Positions 43,810-52,156 of a DNA stretch of 64,000 nt are shown piece by piece. Within the stretch, counting starts at the first letter, position 1, and each line of letters begins with the position of its first letter. Made by a program: the position numbers and the translations under genes. A model generated the notes under the pieces. The model was not told where the DNA came from and did not search any database. It was given only the letters and a program-made list of their open reading frames with translations. Source of the DNA: CAVUNY01 sp963843535 (GTDB lineage Bacteria > Chloroflexota > Anaerolineae > Anaerolineales > Anaerolineaceae); the NCBI GenBank assembly GCA_963843535.1, contig CAWJKU010000001.1, positions 248,001 to 312,000 on the forward strand, given 5' to 3'.

Positions 43810-43856
43810 AGGGGTTCTTATCTCTATTGAGAGGTAAGAACCCCTCTTTTTTTGCA
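43810..43856. terminator. Hairpin between binding protein and ATPase genes
   Basis: AGGGGTTCTTATCTCT pairs with AGAGGTAAGAACCCCT around a 4-nt loop, with one G-T pair, and is followed by CTTTTTTT. It probably attenuates readthrough, giving more binding protein than ATPase. Confidence 0.85.
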
Positions 43857-43891
43857 ACACATCTTTTTCTGGCACTGCCCGATGATCATGC

Positions 43892-43902
43892 TAAAATAAG
43901 TT
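43892..43902 (+). promoter_or_regulatory. -10-like element 5 nt before ATG
   Basis: TAAAAT at 43892-43897 ends five bases before ATG 43903, with no ribosome site between; this would give a leaderless ATPase message independent of the upstream terminator. Confidence 0.35.
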
Positions 43903-45378
43903 ATGAAAGTCGAACTCTCCCAAATCCAAAAACATTTTGGCTCGGTGCATGCCAACAATGACATCACCCTTGTCATCCCTGCCGGCACGATTCAGGGGAT
44001 TCTGGGTGAAAACGGCGCCGGCAAAAGCACCTTGATGAAGATTCTCTCGGGTTTTATCCAGGCCGATGAGGGTGAAATCCGCCTCGATGACCAACCGGTG
44101 CATATTGCCAATCCCGCGGATGCGATCGTGCACGGAATTGGCATGCTACACCAGGATCCGCTGGATTTCCCGCCGATGCGGGTGATCGATAATTTTCTCA
44201 TTGGCCGCCGGGATGGTAAAATTTTTCCCGACCGAGAAAAGGCGTCCGCCGATCTGCAAAGAGCTCGAGCAGCAGTTCGACTTTGCCATCGACCCGGAGA
44301 CCTACGTTGATTCGCTGACCGTGGGCGAGCGCCAGCAGCTGGAAATCCTGCGTCTTTTGTGGCTGGGCGCTCGCGTGCTGATCCTGGACGAACCCACCAC
44401 CGGCATCAGCGCTTTGCAAAAAGAAAAATTATTTGCCACGCTTAAGAAGCTGGCTGCCCAGGGGATGACGGTGATTTTTGTTTCGCATAAACTGGAAGAA
44501 GTGGAAGGATTGTGCGGGCAAGTGGCGGTGCTGCAGCGCGGCCGTCTGGTAGGGCGAGACCCGCCCCCCCTATACTACAGAACGACCTGGTGCAAATGAT
44601 GTTTGGCAAGGTGGTCCAGCCGGATGAGCGGGTGAATGCCTGCCAGGAAGATATCATGCTGCAGGTCAAGAATCTAGAGATCGATGATTTCCGCCTGCAT
44701 ATCAAGGGAGTAAACCTGTCACGTTCATCGCGGCGAAGTGATCGGCCTGGCCGGAATGGAAGGTTCAGGCCAGAGCCAGTTTCTGCGCACCCTGGGCGGG
44801 TTGATGCGCCCGGTTGGCGGCGAACTGGTGCTGGAAGGCCGCAACCTATCTGGAAAGGCCTACAAGCAGTTTATGGAGAGCAAGGTGGCCTTTATGCCGG
44901 CCGCCCGCCTGGAAGAAGGGCTGATCTCGGGTTTATCCCTGACCGACCATTTTATGCTGTGTGAGCGAGCAGCAGGGCTTTTTTATCAATAAGCCCCAAG
45001 TCACAGCAGGTCGACCAAAGGACGGATCCAGGATTTTGCGATCCGCGGCACACCGGAGAGCCCAGATCGAAGCTCTTTCAGGCGGCAACCAGCAGCGGGC
45101 GTTACTGGCGCTGCTGCGCCAGCCGCTGAACCTGCTGTTAATGGAACACCCCACCCGCGGACTGGATATTGAATCGACGATCTGGATCTGGGGCAAGCTC
45201 AAAGAACGCTGCCGCCAGGGGACGAGCATCGTCTTTATTTCCGCCGACCTGGATGAAGTGATCCGCTACAGCGACCGCATCCTGGTATTCTTTGGCGGGC
45301 GGGTTTCAGAACCGGTTGAGGCTGCCAGCGACTTCGGCGGAACAATTGGGCCAGATGATCGGCGGTAAGGGATGGTAG
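43903..45378 (+). pseudogene. BMP-type ABC transporter ATPase with two ABC domains, nine +1 insertions
   Basis: Walker A of the first domain is GILGENGAGKSTLMKI. After correction of extra bases near 44257, 44552-44554, 44580, 44719, 44966, 45009, 45022, 45064 and 45330, a single frame of 488 codons ends at TAG 45376-45378. It holds LTVGERQQLEIL and VLILDEPTTG (first domain), VVQPDE linker, VIGLAGMEGSGQSQFLRTL (second, degenerate Walker A), IEALSGGNQQRALLA and LLMEHPTRGLDIES. Such double-domain ATPases (RbsA-like) drive uptake by BMP nucleoside systems (YufO, NupO). As printed the gene would give only a short first fragment. Confidence 0.85.
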
Positions 45379-45388
45379 GAGGCAGCCT

Positions 45389-46435
45389 ATGTTGAAATCG
45401 AACTCACGCTGGCTGGGACTGGGATTCCGCATCCTGGCGATTATGCTGGCCCTGGTCTTTACCACGATTATCCTGGTGCTCACCGGCGCTTCACCCTTCG
45501 AGGCATTCAAGAATATTATCGTCGGTTCGATCGGATCGACAGGCAAGATCTCGGATACGCTGGTCGCCTGGGTTCCACTGCTGCTGGCAACTTCCGGGTT
45601 ATTGGTTACTTTTACCGTCAGGTTTGTGGAACATCGGCATCGAAGGCCAGATCACGCTGGGCGCAATCTTTACCACGTTTGTCCTGCGATCCTTGCAAGA
45701 TTCTGCGTCTGCCGCCGGTTATTATTCTGGTCCTGGCGATTCTGGCTGGAGCGCTGGGCGGAACTTTTTGGGCATCGATTGTTGGCTGGCTGAAAATCTA
45801 CGGCGGGGTGAATGAAATCTTTGGCGGGCTGGGGATGAATTTTGTGGCCACCGCTTTTACCCTGTGGTTGATCTTTGGTCCCTGGAAACGGCCAGGGATT
45901 GGCTCGATGAGCGGTACGGAGCCATTTCCTGAGGCGCTGTCGCTGCCGGTGATAGGCGAGCACGCGACTCAGCCTGTGGTCGTTGGGGATCGGCATCGCC
46001 GGTATTATCCTGATTTATATTTTATTGAACGGCACTTATTTTGGCCTGCGCCTGAAAGCTGTGGGGAAAAACGGGCGAGCCGCTTTTTTAATCGGCATCC
46101 CGACCGCCCGTTATATGATGTCGGCTTTCCTGATCTGCGGCCTGTTTGCGGGCCTGGCAGGGGCTGTGCAGGTCACCGCCGTCTATCACCGCCTGATCCC
46201 TTCAATTTCTTCCGGTTATGGTTTCCTGGGGCTGCTGGTGGGCATGCTGGTCAATTACCAGGCCGCCTGGGCGGCGCCGGTCTCCTTTTTCTTCGCGGCG
46301 TTGAACATCGGCAGCATCCAGCTTCCGATCGTGATGCAGCTCGACTCAACCCTGTCGGGTGTACTGCAGGGCGCGCTGGTTCTTTTTGTGCTGATGGTGG
46401 AAGGCGTCCGCCGCCGTCTGACGGGTAAATCATGA
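45389..46435 (+). pseudogene. BMP-type ABC transporter permease 1, three +1 insertions
   Basis: Extra bases near 45618, 45708 and 45973 break the frame. Removing them gives 347 residues with about eight to ten membrane segments. Blocks include ILVLTGASPFEAFKNIIVGS, NIGIEGQITLGAIFTTF, GGVNEIFGGLGMNFVA, LKAVGKNGRAAFLIGIP and SGYGFLGLLVGMLVNY. The EAA-like signature GKN-R-A-A matches YufP/NupP-type permeases. It is adjacent to the ATPase (10 bp) and to permease 2 (10 bp). Confidence 0.85.
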
Positions 46436-46445
46436 GGAGGCCAGC

Positions 46446-47444
46446 ATGGATCAATCAACCTTAATCGGTTTAGCGGGCGTGCTGGCTTCGGCGGCGCCGG
46501 TGATTTTTGCGGCGATCGGTGAAACCATCACCGAACGGGCGGGGGTGATCAACCTGTCAGTGAACGGCACGATCTTGCTCTCGGCGATGGCAGGTTTTGC
46601 CGCTGCGCTGGCTACCCAAAGCACACTCGCTTGGCTTTTTGGCCGGTGCCCTGGTGGGAGGCCTGGTAGCCCTGATCGTGGCTTTCTCGAGCATTACCTT
46701 AAAACAGTCGCAGGTCGCGGTTGGGTTTGTACTGGCGCTCATGTGCCGCGATCTCTCCTATTTTTTGGGCAATCCGATCATGGGCGCATCCGGGCCGCTT
46801 GTTCCGCACCTCTCGATCCCGTATCTTCAGGGATATCCCCATCCTGGGTACGCTGTTTTTTGACCAGGATCTGATCGTGTATGCCAGCTTTGTGCTGATT
46901 GTGGTGGCATACATTTGGGTTTATAAAACCCGCCAGGGGCTGATGCTCCAGGGGATTGGTGAACGCCCGGCAGCGGCATTTGTGCGCGGAGCGAACGTTA
47001 ACCGCATGCGATATATCTATACCATGTTGGGCGGCGCACTGGTTGGCCTTTCTGGGCCCGATGTACACCCTCAGTCTCAAAGCGGGATGGAAGGGGACCA
47101 TTTCCGGGTTGGATGGCTTTGGCTGGATTGCCCTGGCGATCACCATCTTCGGCGGGTGGAACCCGCTGCGGGTGGCATTTGGAGCCTATCTATTTGCCTT
47201 GCTGCAGTGGTTGGGGCTCGTTCTGCAGCCCAGCCTTCCCAATATCCCTTCCCAGGTGCTGCAGGTCGCGCCTTTCCCACTGATGATCCTGACCCTGCTG
47301 CTGGTCAATATTGGGAATGCCGAATGGGTCGACCGCACCCTGGCAGGTTTACCACCTGAAACCCGCCGGATTCTGGCCAAGATTTTACGCGGGATGCGCA
47401 CCTCTCCGCCAGCGTCCCTGGGCGTGCCGTTCGAAAACGAATAA
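46446..47444 (+). pseudogene. BMP-type ABC transporter permease 2, three +1 insertions
   Basis: Extra bases near 46631, 46826 and 47049-47051. Corrected, it is a 331-residue permease of the YufQ/NupQ type: AIGETITERAGVINLSVNGT, ALVGGLVALIVAF, FVLALMCRDLSYFLGNPIMG, GERPAAAFVRGANVNRMRY and LDGFGWIALAITIFGGWNP. The C-terminus (VDRTLAGLPPETRRIL) is intact. With permease 1 it would form the membrane channel. No frame break occurs downstream of 47.06 kb. Confidence 0.85.
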
Positions 47445-47477
47445 AAACGAAAGGACCGCCGCAGAACAAACTACGCT

Positions 47478-48749
47478 GTGGCGGAAATGGGAAATAAAAT
47501 TACCATGGGAACTTTCATTGGATACCGCTGTTCATTATGCCAGGCCGAATTCCAGCCTGACCAAGTGACCTATACATGCCCCAAAGATGGCGGCAACCTG
47601 GACGTGGTCCTGGATATTGAATCTCTAGCGCGCCGCTACCAACCTGCCGATCTCACCTCGCGTACTGATCCTTCACTGTGGCGCTACCTTCCCTTACTGC
47701 CGGTGGCTGACCCTGGCGGCGAGAATACACCCCTGCGTTCTGCCGGGTGGACGCCAATTTACAGCCCTCCCGCGCTGGTACGCGGCCTGGGATTGGAAGA
47801 ATTTTGGATTAAAGATGAAGGCCGCAATCCGACGGCTTCTTTCAAAGACCGAGCCAGCGCAGTGGTGGTCGCACGGGCGCTCCAGATCAAAGCCGGCACG
47901 GTGGTCACTGCCTCCACAGGGAATGCCGGAGCGGCTCTGGCAGGTATGGCGGCGGCAGTTGAAATGCCCGCAGTGATTTTTGCGCCTAAAACCGCGCCGC
48001 CCGCCAAGGTTGCCCAGCTGCTGGTGTATGGCGCACGAGTGATCCTGGTCGATGGAAATTACGATGCTGCCTTCGATCTGACTATCGAGGCGGCCCATGA
48101 ATTTGGCTGGTACTGCCGCAATACCGGCTACAACCCGTTCACCGCCGAGGGGAAAAAGACCGCAGCGTTTGAAATTTGGGAGCAGATCATCCTGCCTCGC
48201 CAGATGGACCACCCGCTGCTGGTTTTCGTCTCCGTTGGGGATGGAAATATCATTTCCGGACTGCACAAGGGGTTTAAAGATCTTCACCAAATCGGCTGGC
48301 TGCCGGTCTTGCCGCGCCTGTTCGGCGTCCAATCTACCGGGTCGGCGGCAGTCGCCAATGCCTTTGCCGCCGGTACGGAGCAGATTCAACCGGTGGAAGC
48401 GAATACGATCGCGGACAGCATCTCGGTCGACCTGCCGCGGGACGGCGTGCGCGCTGTGCGCGCGGCTGCCCAAAGCGGCGGGGCATATATCACTGTCCCA
48501 GATGCGGATATTCTGGCGGCCATCGCCGAACTCGGCCGGGTGGGAATATTTGCCGAACCGGCTGGCGCGACCGCTTTTGCCGGGCTGCGCCGCGCTTTAG
48601 CCGAGGGCCTGGTTACCCCTGCCGATCCAGTCCTCGTCCTCAATACCGGCAGCGGCCTAAAAGACACGCGCGCTGCCATGCAGGCGGTTACGCCCGCACC
48701 GGTGATTGAGCCTACCCTACCGGCCTTGAGACGATATCTGGGGTTATAA
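47478..48749 (+). CDS. Threonine synthase-like PLP enzyme
   Basis: 423 residues. N-terminal zinc-ribbon-like part (GYRCSLCQAEF and YTCPKDGG), then a fold-type II PLP core: TPIYSPPALVRGLGLEEFWIKDEGRNPTASFKDRA in pieces with the Schiff-base Lys in SFKDRA, TASTGNAGAALAGMAA, and VFVSVGDGNIISGLHKGF with NTGSGLKDTRA near the end. Threonine synthase makes Thr from O-phosphohomoserine; diverged copies are also found in purine clusters, where a diaminopropionate-type lyase would be needed. The start is uncertain (GTG 47478, ATG 47487 or ATG 47505; no clear ribosome site). It lies 33 bp after the transporter genes. Confidence 0.75.
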   Translation: MAEMGNKITMGTFIGYRCSLCQAEFQPDQVTYTCPKDGGNLDVVLDIESLARRYQPADLTSRTDPSLWRYLPLLPVADPGGENTPLRSAGWTPIYSPPALVRGLGLEEFWIKDEGRNPTASFKDRASAVVVARALQIKAGTVVTASTGNAGAALAGMAAAVEMPAVIFAPKTAPPAKVAQLLVYGARVILVDGNYDAAFDLTIEAAHEFGWYCRNTGYNPFTAEGKKTAAFEIWEQIILPRQMDHPLLVFVSVGDGNIISGLHKGFKDLHQIGWLPVLPRLFGVQSTGSAAVANAFAAGTEQIQPVEANTIADSISVDLPRDGVRAVRAAAQSGGAYITVPDADILAAIAELGRVGIFAEPAGATAFAGLRRALAEGLVTPADPVLVLNTGSGLKDTRAAMQAVTPAPVIEPTLPALRRYLGL

Positions 48750-48846
48750 GCGATCGGGACCTGTTTTCCACTTTTACCGGCTTTCGGGTTAGAATTGGGT
48801 AATTGTCAGTCAACCCTGGTTTTAAACAGGTTAATTGGAGATATCA

Positions 48847-49779
48847 ATGGATCCTATCTTTACCATCATCGCTCCGGTTTTCAATGAGCTAGAATCCCTG
48901 CCTTTGCTTTATCAGCGGGTAAAAGAGGTCATGGATTCAACGGGCGATCCCTGGGAATTGATCCTGGTGGATGATGGTTCAACCGATGGTTCGACCGACA
49001 TGATCCGCGAGCAAGCTCACCAGGACGAGCGCGTGCGCCCGGTGATCTTTGCCCGCAACTTCGGCCACCAGATTGCGGTGACGGCAGGTCTCGATTACAG
49101 CCGCGGCCAGGCGGTAGTGATCATTGATGCAGACCTGCAGGATCCGCCCGAAGTGATTCTCGAAATGATCCAGAAATGGCGGGAGGGGAATGAGGTGGTA
49201 TATGCGATACGCGCCGAACGCGAGGGTGAAACCTGGTTCAAGACCTTCACCGCATCGCTATTCTACCGCCTGATTTACCGTATCACCGATGTCAAGATTC
49301 CCATGGATACCGGCGATTTCCGCCTGCTCGACCGCAAAGTGGTCAATGTGATGAACAGCATGCGCGAAAAATTCCGCTTTTTACGCGGGATGTCAGCCTG
49401 GGTCGGTTTCAAGCAGGTGGGGGTGCCCTACCGTAGGGCAGCGCGCTTCGCGGGGACCACAAAGTACCCGTTTAAGAAGATGCTCAAACTGGCGATTACG
49501 GCCGTGACGGGTTTTTCCTATTTTCCGCTGCAAGTCGCCACTTTCATCGGTTTTATCTCGGCCGGAATTTCTATCCTGGCGATCCCGCTGGTTATCATCC
49601 TGCGCCTGGTCTCAGAAGTTCAATTTTTAGGACAGGCCACCACCCTGATCGCGGTCCTGTTCCTGGGTGGGGTGCAGCTGATCTCGTTGGGTATCCTGGG
49701 GGAATATATCGGACGGATTTATGATGAAGTAAAAGGTCGCCCATTGTACATTGTGCGTGAGGCGCCGGAAAAAAAGTAG
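48847..49779 (+). CDS. GtrB/DPM-type glycosyltransferase with C-terminal membrane segments
   Basis: 310 residues. A GT2 domain at about 1-225 with IIAPVFNELESLP, ILVDDGSTDGSTDM, FARNFGHQIAVTAGLDYS, VIIDADLQDPPEVI and MDTGDFRLLDRKVV; then two hydrophobic segments at about 230-260 and 265-295 (FLGGVQLISLGILGEYIGRIYDE). These enzymes load a sugar onto undecaprenyl phosphate (GtrB, ArnC, YfdH types). ATG 48847 has TTGGAG at about 7 nt. Its place inside the nucleobase locus has no obvious functional reason. Confidence 0.88.
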   Translation: MDPIFTIIAPVFNELESLPLLYQRVKEVMDSTGDPWELILVDDGSTDGSTDMIREQAHQDERVRPVIFARNFGHQIAVTAGLDYSRGQAVVIIDADLQDPPEVILEMIQKWREGNEVVYAIRAEREGETWFKTFTASLFYRLIYRITDVKIPMDTGDFRLLDRKVVNVMNSMREKFRFLRGMSAWVGFKQVGVPYRRAARFAGTTKYPFKKMLKLAITAVTGFSYFPLQVATFIGFISAGISILAIPLVIILRLVSEVQFLGQATTLIAVLFLGGVQLISLGILGEYIGRIYDEVKGRPLYIVREAPEKK

Positions 49780-49864
49780 CCGGTGCGTTGCTAACCTGGG
49801 CAATACCGGAATAAAAGATAGAGTAGACGATTGTGAAAATAATATTCAGCCTGGAGGCTTACCG

Positions 49865-51331
49865 ATGGCAAAAATTGATTTGACGGTGTATCCCGACCGT
49901 TTAGAACGTGCGGTGAAGCGTGCCCGCGAACGTAATATCGTAGTTCCGACTTTCAAGCACATGAAAAATCCCAAGGCTGCGCCGGATAAGATCAAGGCGC
50001 AGCTCAGCCGGACCGGTTTATGGGATGTCGCTCCCAGCAACCTCTTTCGCATCACCTGGAAAAACGAGCCTGTGCCTTCCGGCGGCAGTTTTGGCGGCGT
50101 AAATTACATGGAGCTGCCCTCCAGCCTGACCGGAACCCCAGCACGGGTGATTGCCCTGGTGGGCAAGTGGTTCCCCACCGGCGCTCACAAAGTGGGAGCA
50201 GCGTTTGGCTGCCTGGTGCCGCGCCTGGTGACCGGGCAATTTGATCCCACCACGGAAAAGGCCGTCTGGCCTTCTACCGGTAATTACTGCCGGGGAGGAG
50301 CGTATGACTCGGCAGTGTTGGGGTGTGAATCGATTGCCATTTTGCCAGAAGGGATGAGCCGCGAGCGTTTTGAATGGTTAAAACGGATTGCGGGTGAGGT
50401 GATTGCCACCCCGGGCTCTGAGAGCAATGTGAAAGAGATCTTCGATAAATGCAAGGAGCTGCGCGCCAGCGGTCAAGACCTGATGATCTTCAACCAGTTT
50501 GAAGAGTTTGGCAACTACCTGTGGCACTATGAAGTGACCGGGCATGCCATGGAAGACGTGCTCCAGGCCGAGCTGCGGCCCGGTGATGCTTACCGCGGGG
50601 TGGCGCTGACCACCGGTTCTGCCGGAACGATTGCCTGCGGCGATTACCTCAAGCAGCGCTTCCCAACCAGCAAGGTGTGCGCCAGCGAGGCTTTGCAGTG
50701 CCCCACGCTGCTGAATAATGGTTTTGGCGCTCACCGCATCGAAGGCATCGGCGATAAGCACGTGCCCTGGATCCACAACATCCTCAACACGGATATGGTG
50801 GTGGCGATCGATGATAATGCCGTCGTTAACCTGATGCGATTGTTCAACGAGCCGGTAGGTAGGGAATATCTGGTCCGTAAAGGTGTGCCCGCGGATCTGG
50901 TTTCTCGCCTGGATTTGATGGGCTTTTCGGGTATCGCCAACATGCTCTCGGCGGTGAAACTTGCCAAATACTATGAGCTGGGACCCAATGACGTAGTTTT
51001 GACCGTCCTGACCGATTCGATGGAGCTGTACGGCAGCCGGATCACAGAAATGCGGCGCGAGATGGGTGAATTTACCGCGCAGGATGCCGCGGAAGTGTTC
51101 GCGCGGTATTTACAGGGCGTGACGACCGACCACCTGCAGGAATTAACCTACCAGGACCGTAAACGGGTCCATAATCTCAAATACTACACCTGGGTCGAAC
51201 AGCAGGGCAGAACCTACGAAGAGATCCAGGACCAATGGTACGACCCCATGTATTGGACGGGTTTCCAGGATCAGGTAGATGAGATTGATGACTTGATCCA
51301 GCAGTTCAATGCGCGGGTGGGTCTGATGTAG
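49865..51331 (+). CDS. Fold-type II PLP-dependent enzyme, function not assigned
   Basis: 488 residues, larger than cysteine synthases or YgeX (about 320-400). The Schiff-base Lys is probably in FPTGAHKVGAAFGCL; TGNYCRGGAYDSAVLGC and a substrate-loop region GESNV-like (PGSESNVKEIFDK) follow; TTGSAGTIACGDYL is the phosphate-binding Gly-rich loop. ATG 49865 has TGGAGG 8 nt upstream, so the longer frame from 49751 is not used. Close relatives are annotated only as PLP-dependent protein subunit beta. Its neighbours (dihydropyrimidinase, carbamoyltransferases) suggest an amino-acid lyase role, for example on a diamino acid from ring opening. This is inference only. Confidence 0.7.
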   Translation: MAKIDLTVYPDRLERAVKRARERNIVVPTFKHMKNPKAAPDKIKAQLSRTGLWDVAPSNLFRITWKNEPVPSGGSFGGVNYMELPSSLTGTPARVIALVGKWFPTGAHKVGAAFGCLVPRLVTGQFDPTTEKAVWPSTGNYCRGGAYDSAVLGCESIAILPEGMSRERFEWLKRIAGEVIATPGSESNVKEIFDKCKELRASGQDLMIFNQFEEFGNYLWHYEVTGHAMEDVLQAELRPGDAYRGVALTTGSAGTIACGDYLKQRFPTSKVCASEALQCPTLLNNGFGAHRIEGIGDKHVPWIHNILNTDMVVAIDDNAVVNLMRLFNEPVGREYLVRKGVPADLVSRLDLMGFSGIANMLSAVKLAKYYELGPNDVVLTVLTDSMELYGSRITEMRREMGEFTAQDAAEVFARYLQGVTTDHLQELTYQDRKRVHNLKYYTWVEQQGRTYEEIQDQWYDPMYWTGFQDQVDEIDDLIQQFNARVGLM

Positions 51332-51350
51332 GCTTATTAAGACCGTGGAA

Positions 51351-51494
51351 GGGACTGTCCAAAAAGAATGATTTGTCCAAGACCCATCCCCCCAACCCTC
51401 CCGTCCCAGCCGCTTGCCCTTCGGGCGTACCTTGCGTATCGGCCACCCGAAGGGGTGTGAGGGGCGGGGTGGGGTGGACTTTTGAGACAGCCCC
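51351..51494. repeat. Small inverted-repeat element (copy B)
   Basis: 144 bp, ends GGGACTGTCCAAAAAG and CTTTTGAGACAGCCCC as imperfect inverted repeats. Its left end is similar to the inverted right end of the element at 39745-39820 (shared AAGACCCATC). The centre is GC-rich (CTTCGGG/CCCGAAG hairpins). It resembles a MITE of an IS with GGCTGTC-type termini. Confidence 0.5.
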
Positions 51495-51525
51495 AGACAC
51501 AGCTGAATGTGAACCAAAGCAGAAT

Positions 51526-52074
51526 ATGAGCGAATATCCTTCCCCCGAATCGCTGATATTGGTGGCAGTGATGCCCGAGCTGCGTGATTTGGAAATTGCG
51601 CGTTTGTTGGGCTGGTATCGCATTCGGCTCAAATCTGCTCCCAAGGTGCTTGAAGTCGATTACCTGGCTTTTTACCAGACGAGCGCCTTTGGCGCCCAGC
51701 ACGGCGGGCGGATCGAACATTTCGCCGGTTTGCGCGGTCACGAGCTGGTCACCCGGCGGACTTTGTTTCGAGACGAGCCCGATCATCCGCGGGCCAATGA
51801 GGAATACTTCAAGCTCTCCTTAGGTCCGCTGCAAGCTTTGCCGCAGCCCATCCCTGCCGGAAAATGGAAACGGATCACCTTTCTTTACACCACCGGCGAA
51901 CGGTTTATTTCCGCCCACGATGTCCAGGATTTGTTGGTGGGTGCTGAAGAAAGGGCCGGCTTGTGGCGTATTTTGCGCGAGCGGGCTCTGCAATCTGGCC
52001 AGTATCATGCCGAGGAACTGCCTGAAATGGCGCTTGACCCGTTCCTGCTGGCCATGCTGGGTGGTATAAACTGA
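51526..52074 (+). CDS. Conserved hypothetical protein upstream of dihydropyrimidinase
   Basis: 182 residues from ATG 51526; the frame upstream runs through the small repeat element and is ignored. Mixed alpha/beta, cytosolic: LILVAVMPELRDLEIARLLGWYRIRLKSAP (in parts), IEHFAGLRGHELVTRRTLF, KWKRITFLYTTGERFISAHDVQDL. No known catalytic motif; the last block might contact nucleic acid or nucleotides, but nothing is proven. It is 82 bp before the dihydropyrimidinase gene. No family is recognised. Confidence 0.6.
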   Translation: MSEYPSPESLILVAVMPELRDLEIARLLGWYRIRLKSAPKVLEVDYLAFYQTSAFGAQHGGRIEHFAGLRGHELVTRRTLFRDEPDHPRANEEYFKLSLGPLQALPQPIPAGKWKRITFLYTTGERFISAHDVQDLLVGAEERAGLWRILRERALQSGQYHAEELPEMALDPFLLAMLGGIN

Positions 52075-52156
52075 TAAGCACGGGTGTTTTCCCTGCTTCG
52101 GGCTGCCGAAGCTTACGCGGCCGGTCAGGATTATTACACACAAAAGGAGTCTGGCC

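Noticed and set aside
42541..47444. Programmed frameshifting as the cause of the broken transporter frames
   Set aside because: Twenty-one sites with different contexts, no slippery heptamers and no shared downstream structure cannot all be programmed; production of full protein would be negligible.
42541..47444. Selenocysteine (UGA) readthrough in the broken genes
   Set aside because: The breaks are changes of frame, not in-frame UGA codons; stops seen are various and lie in the wrong frame.
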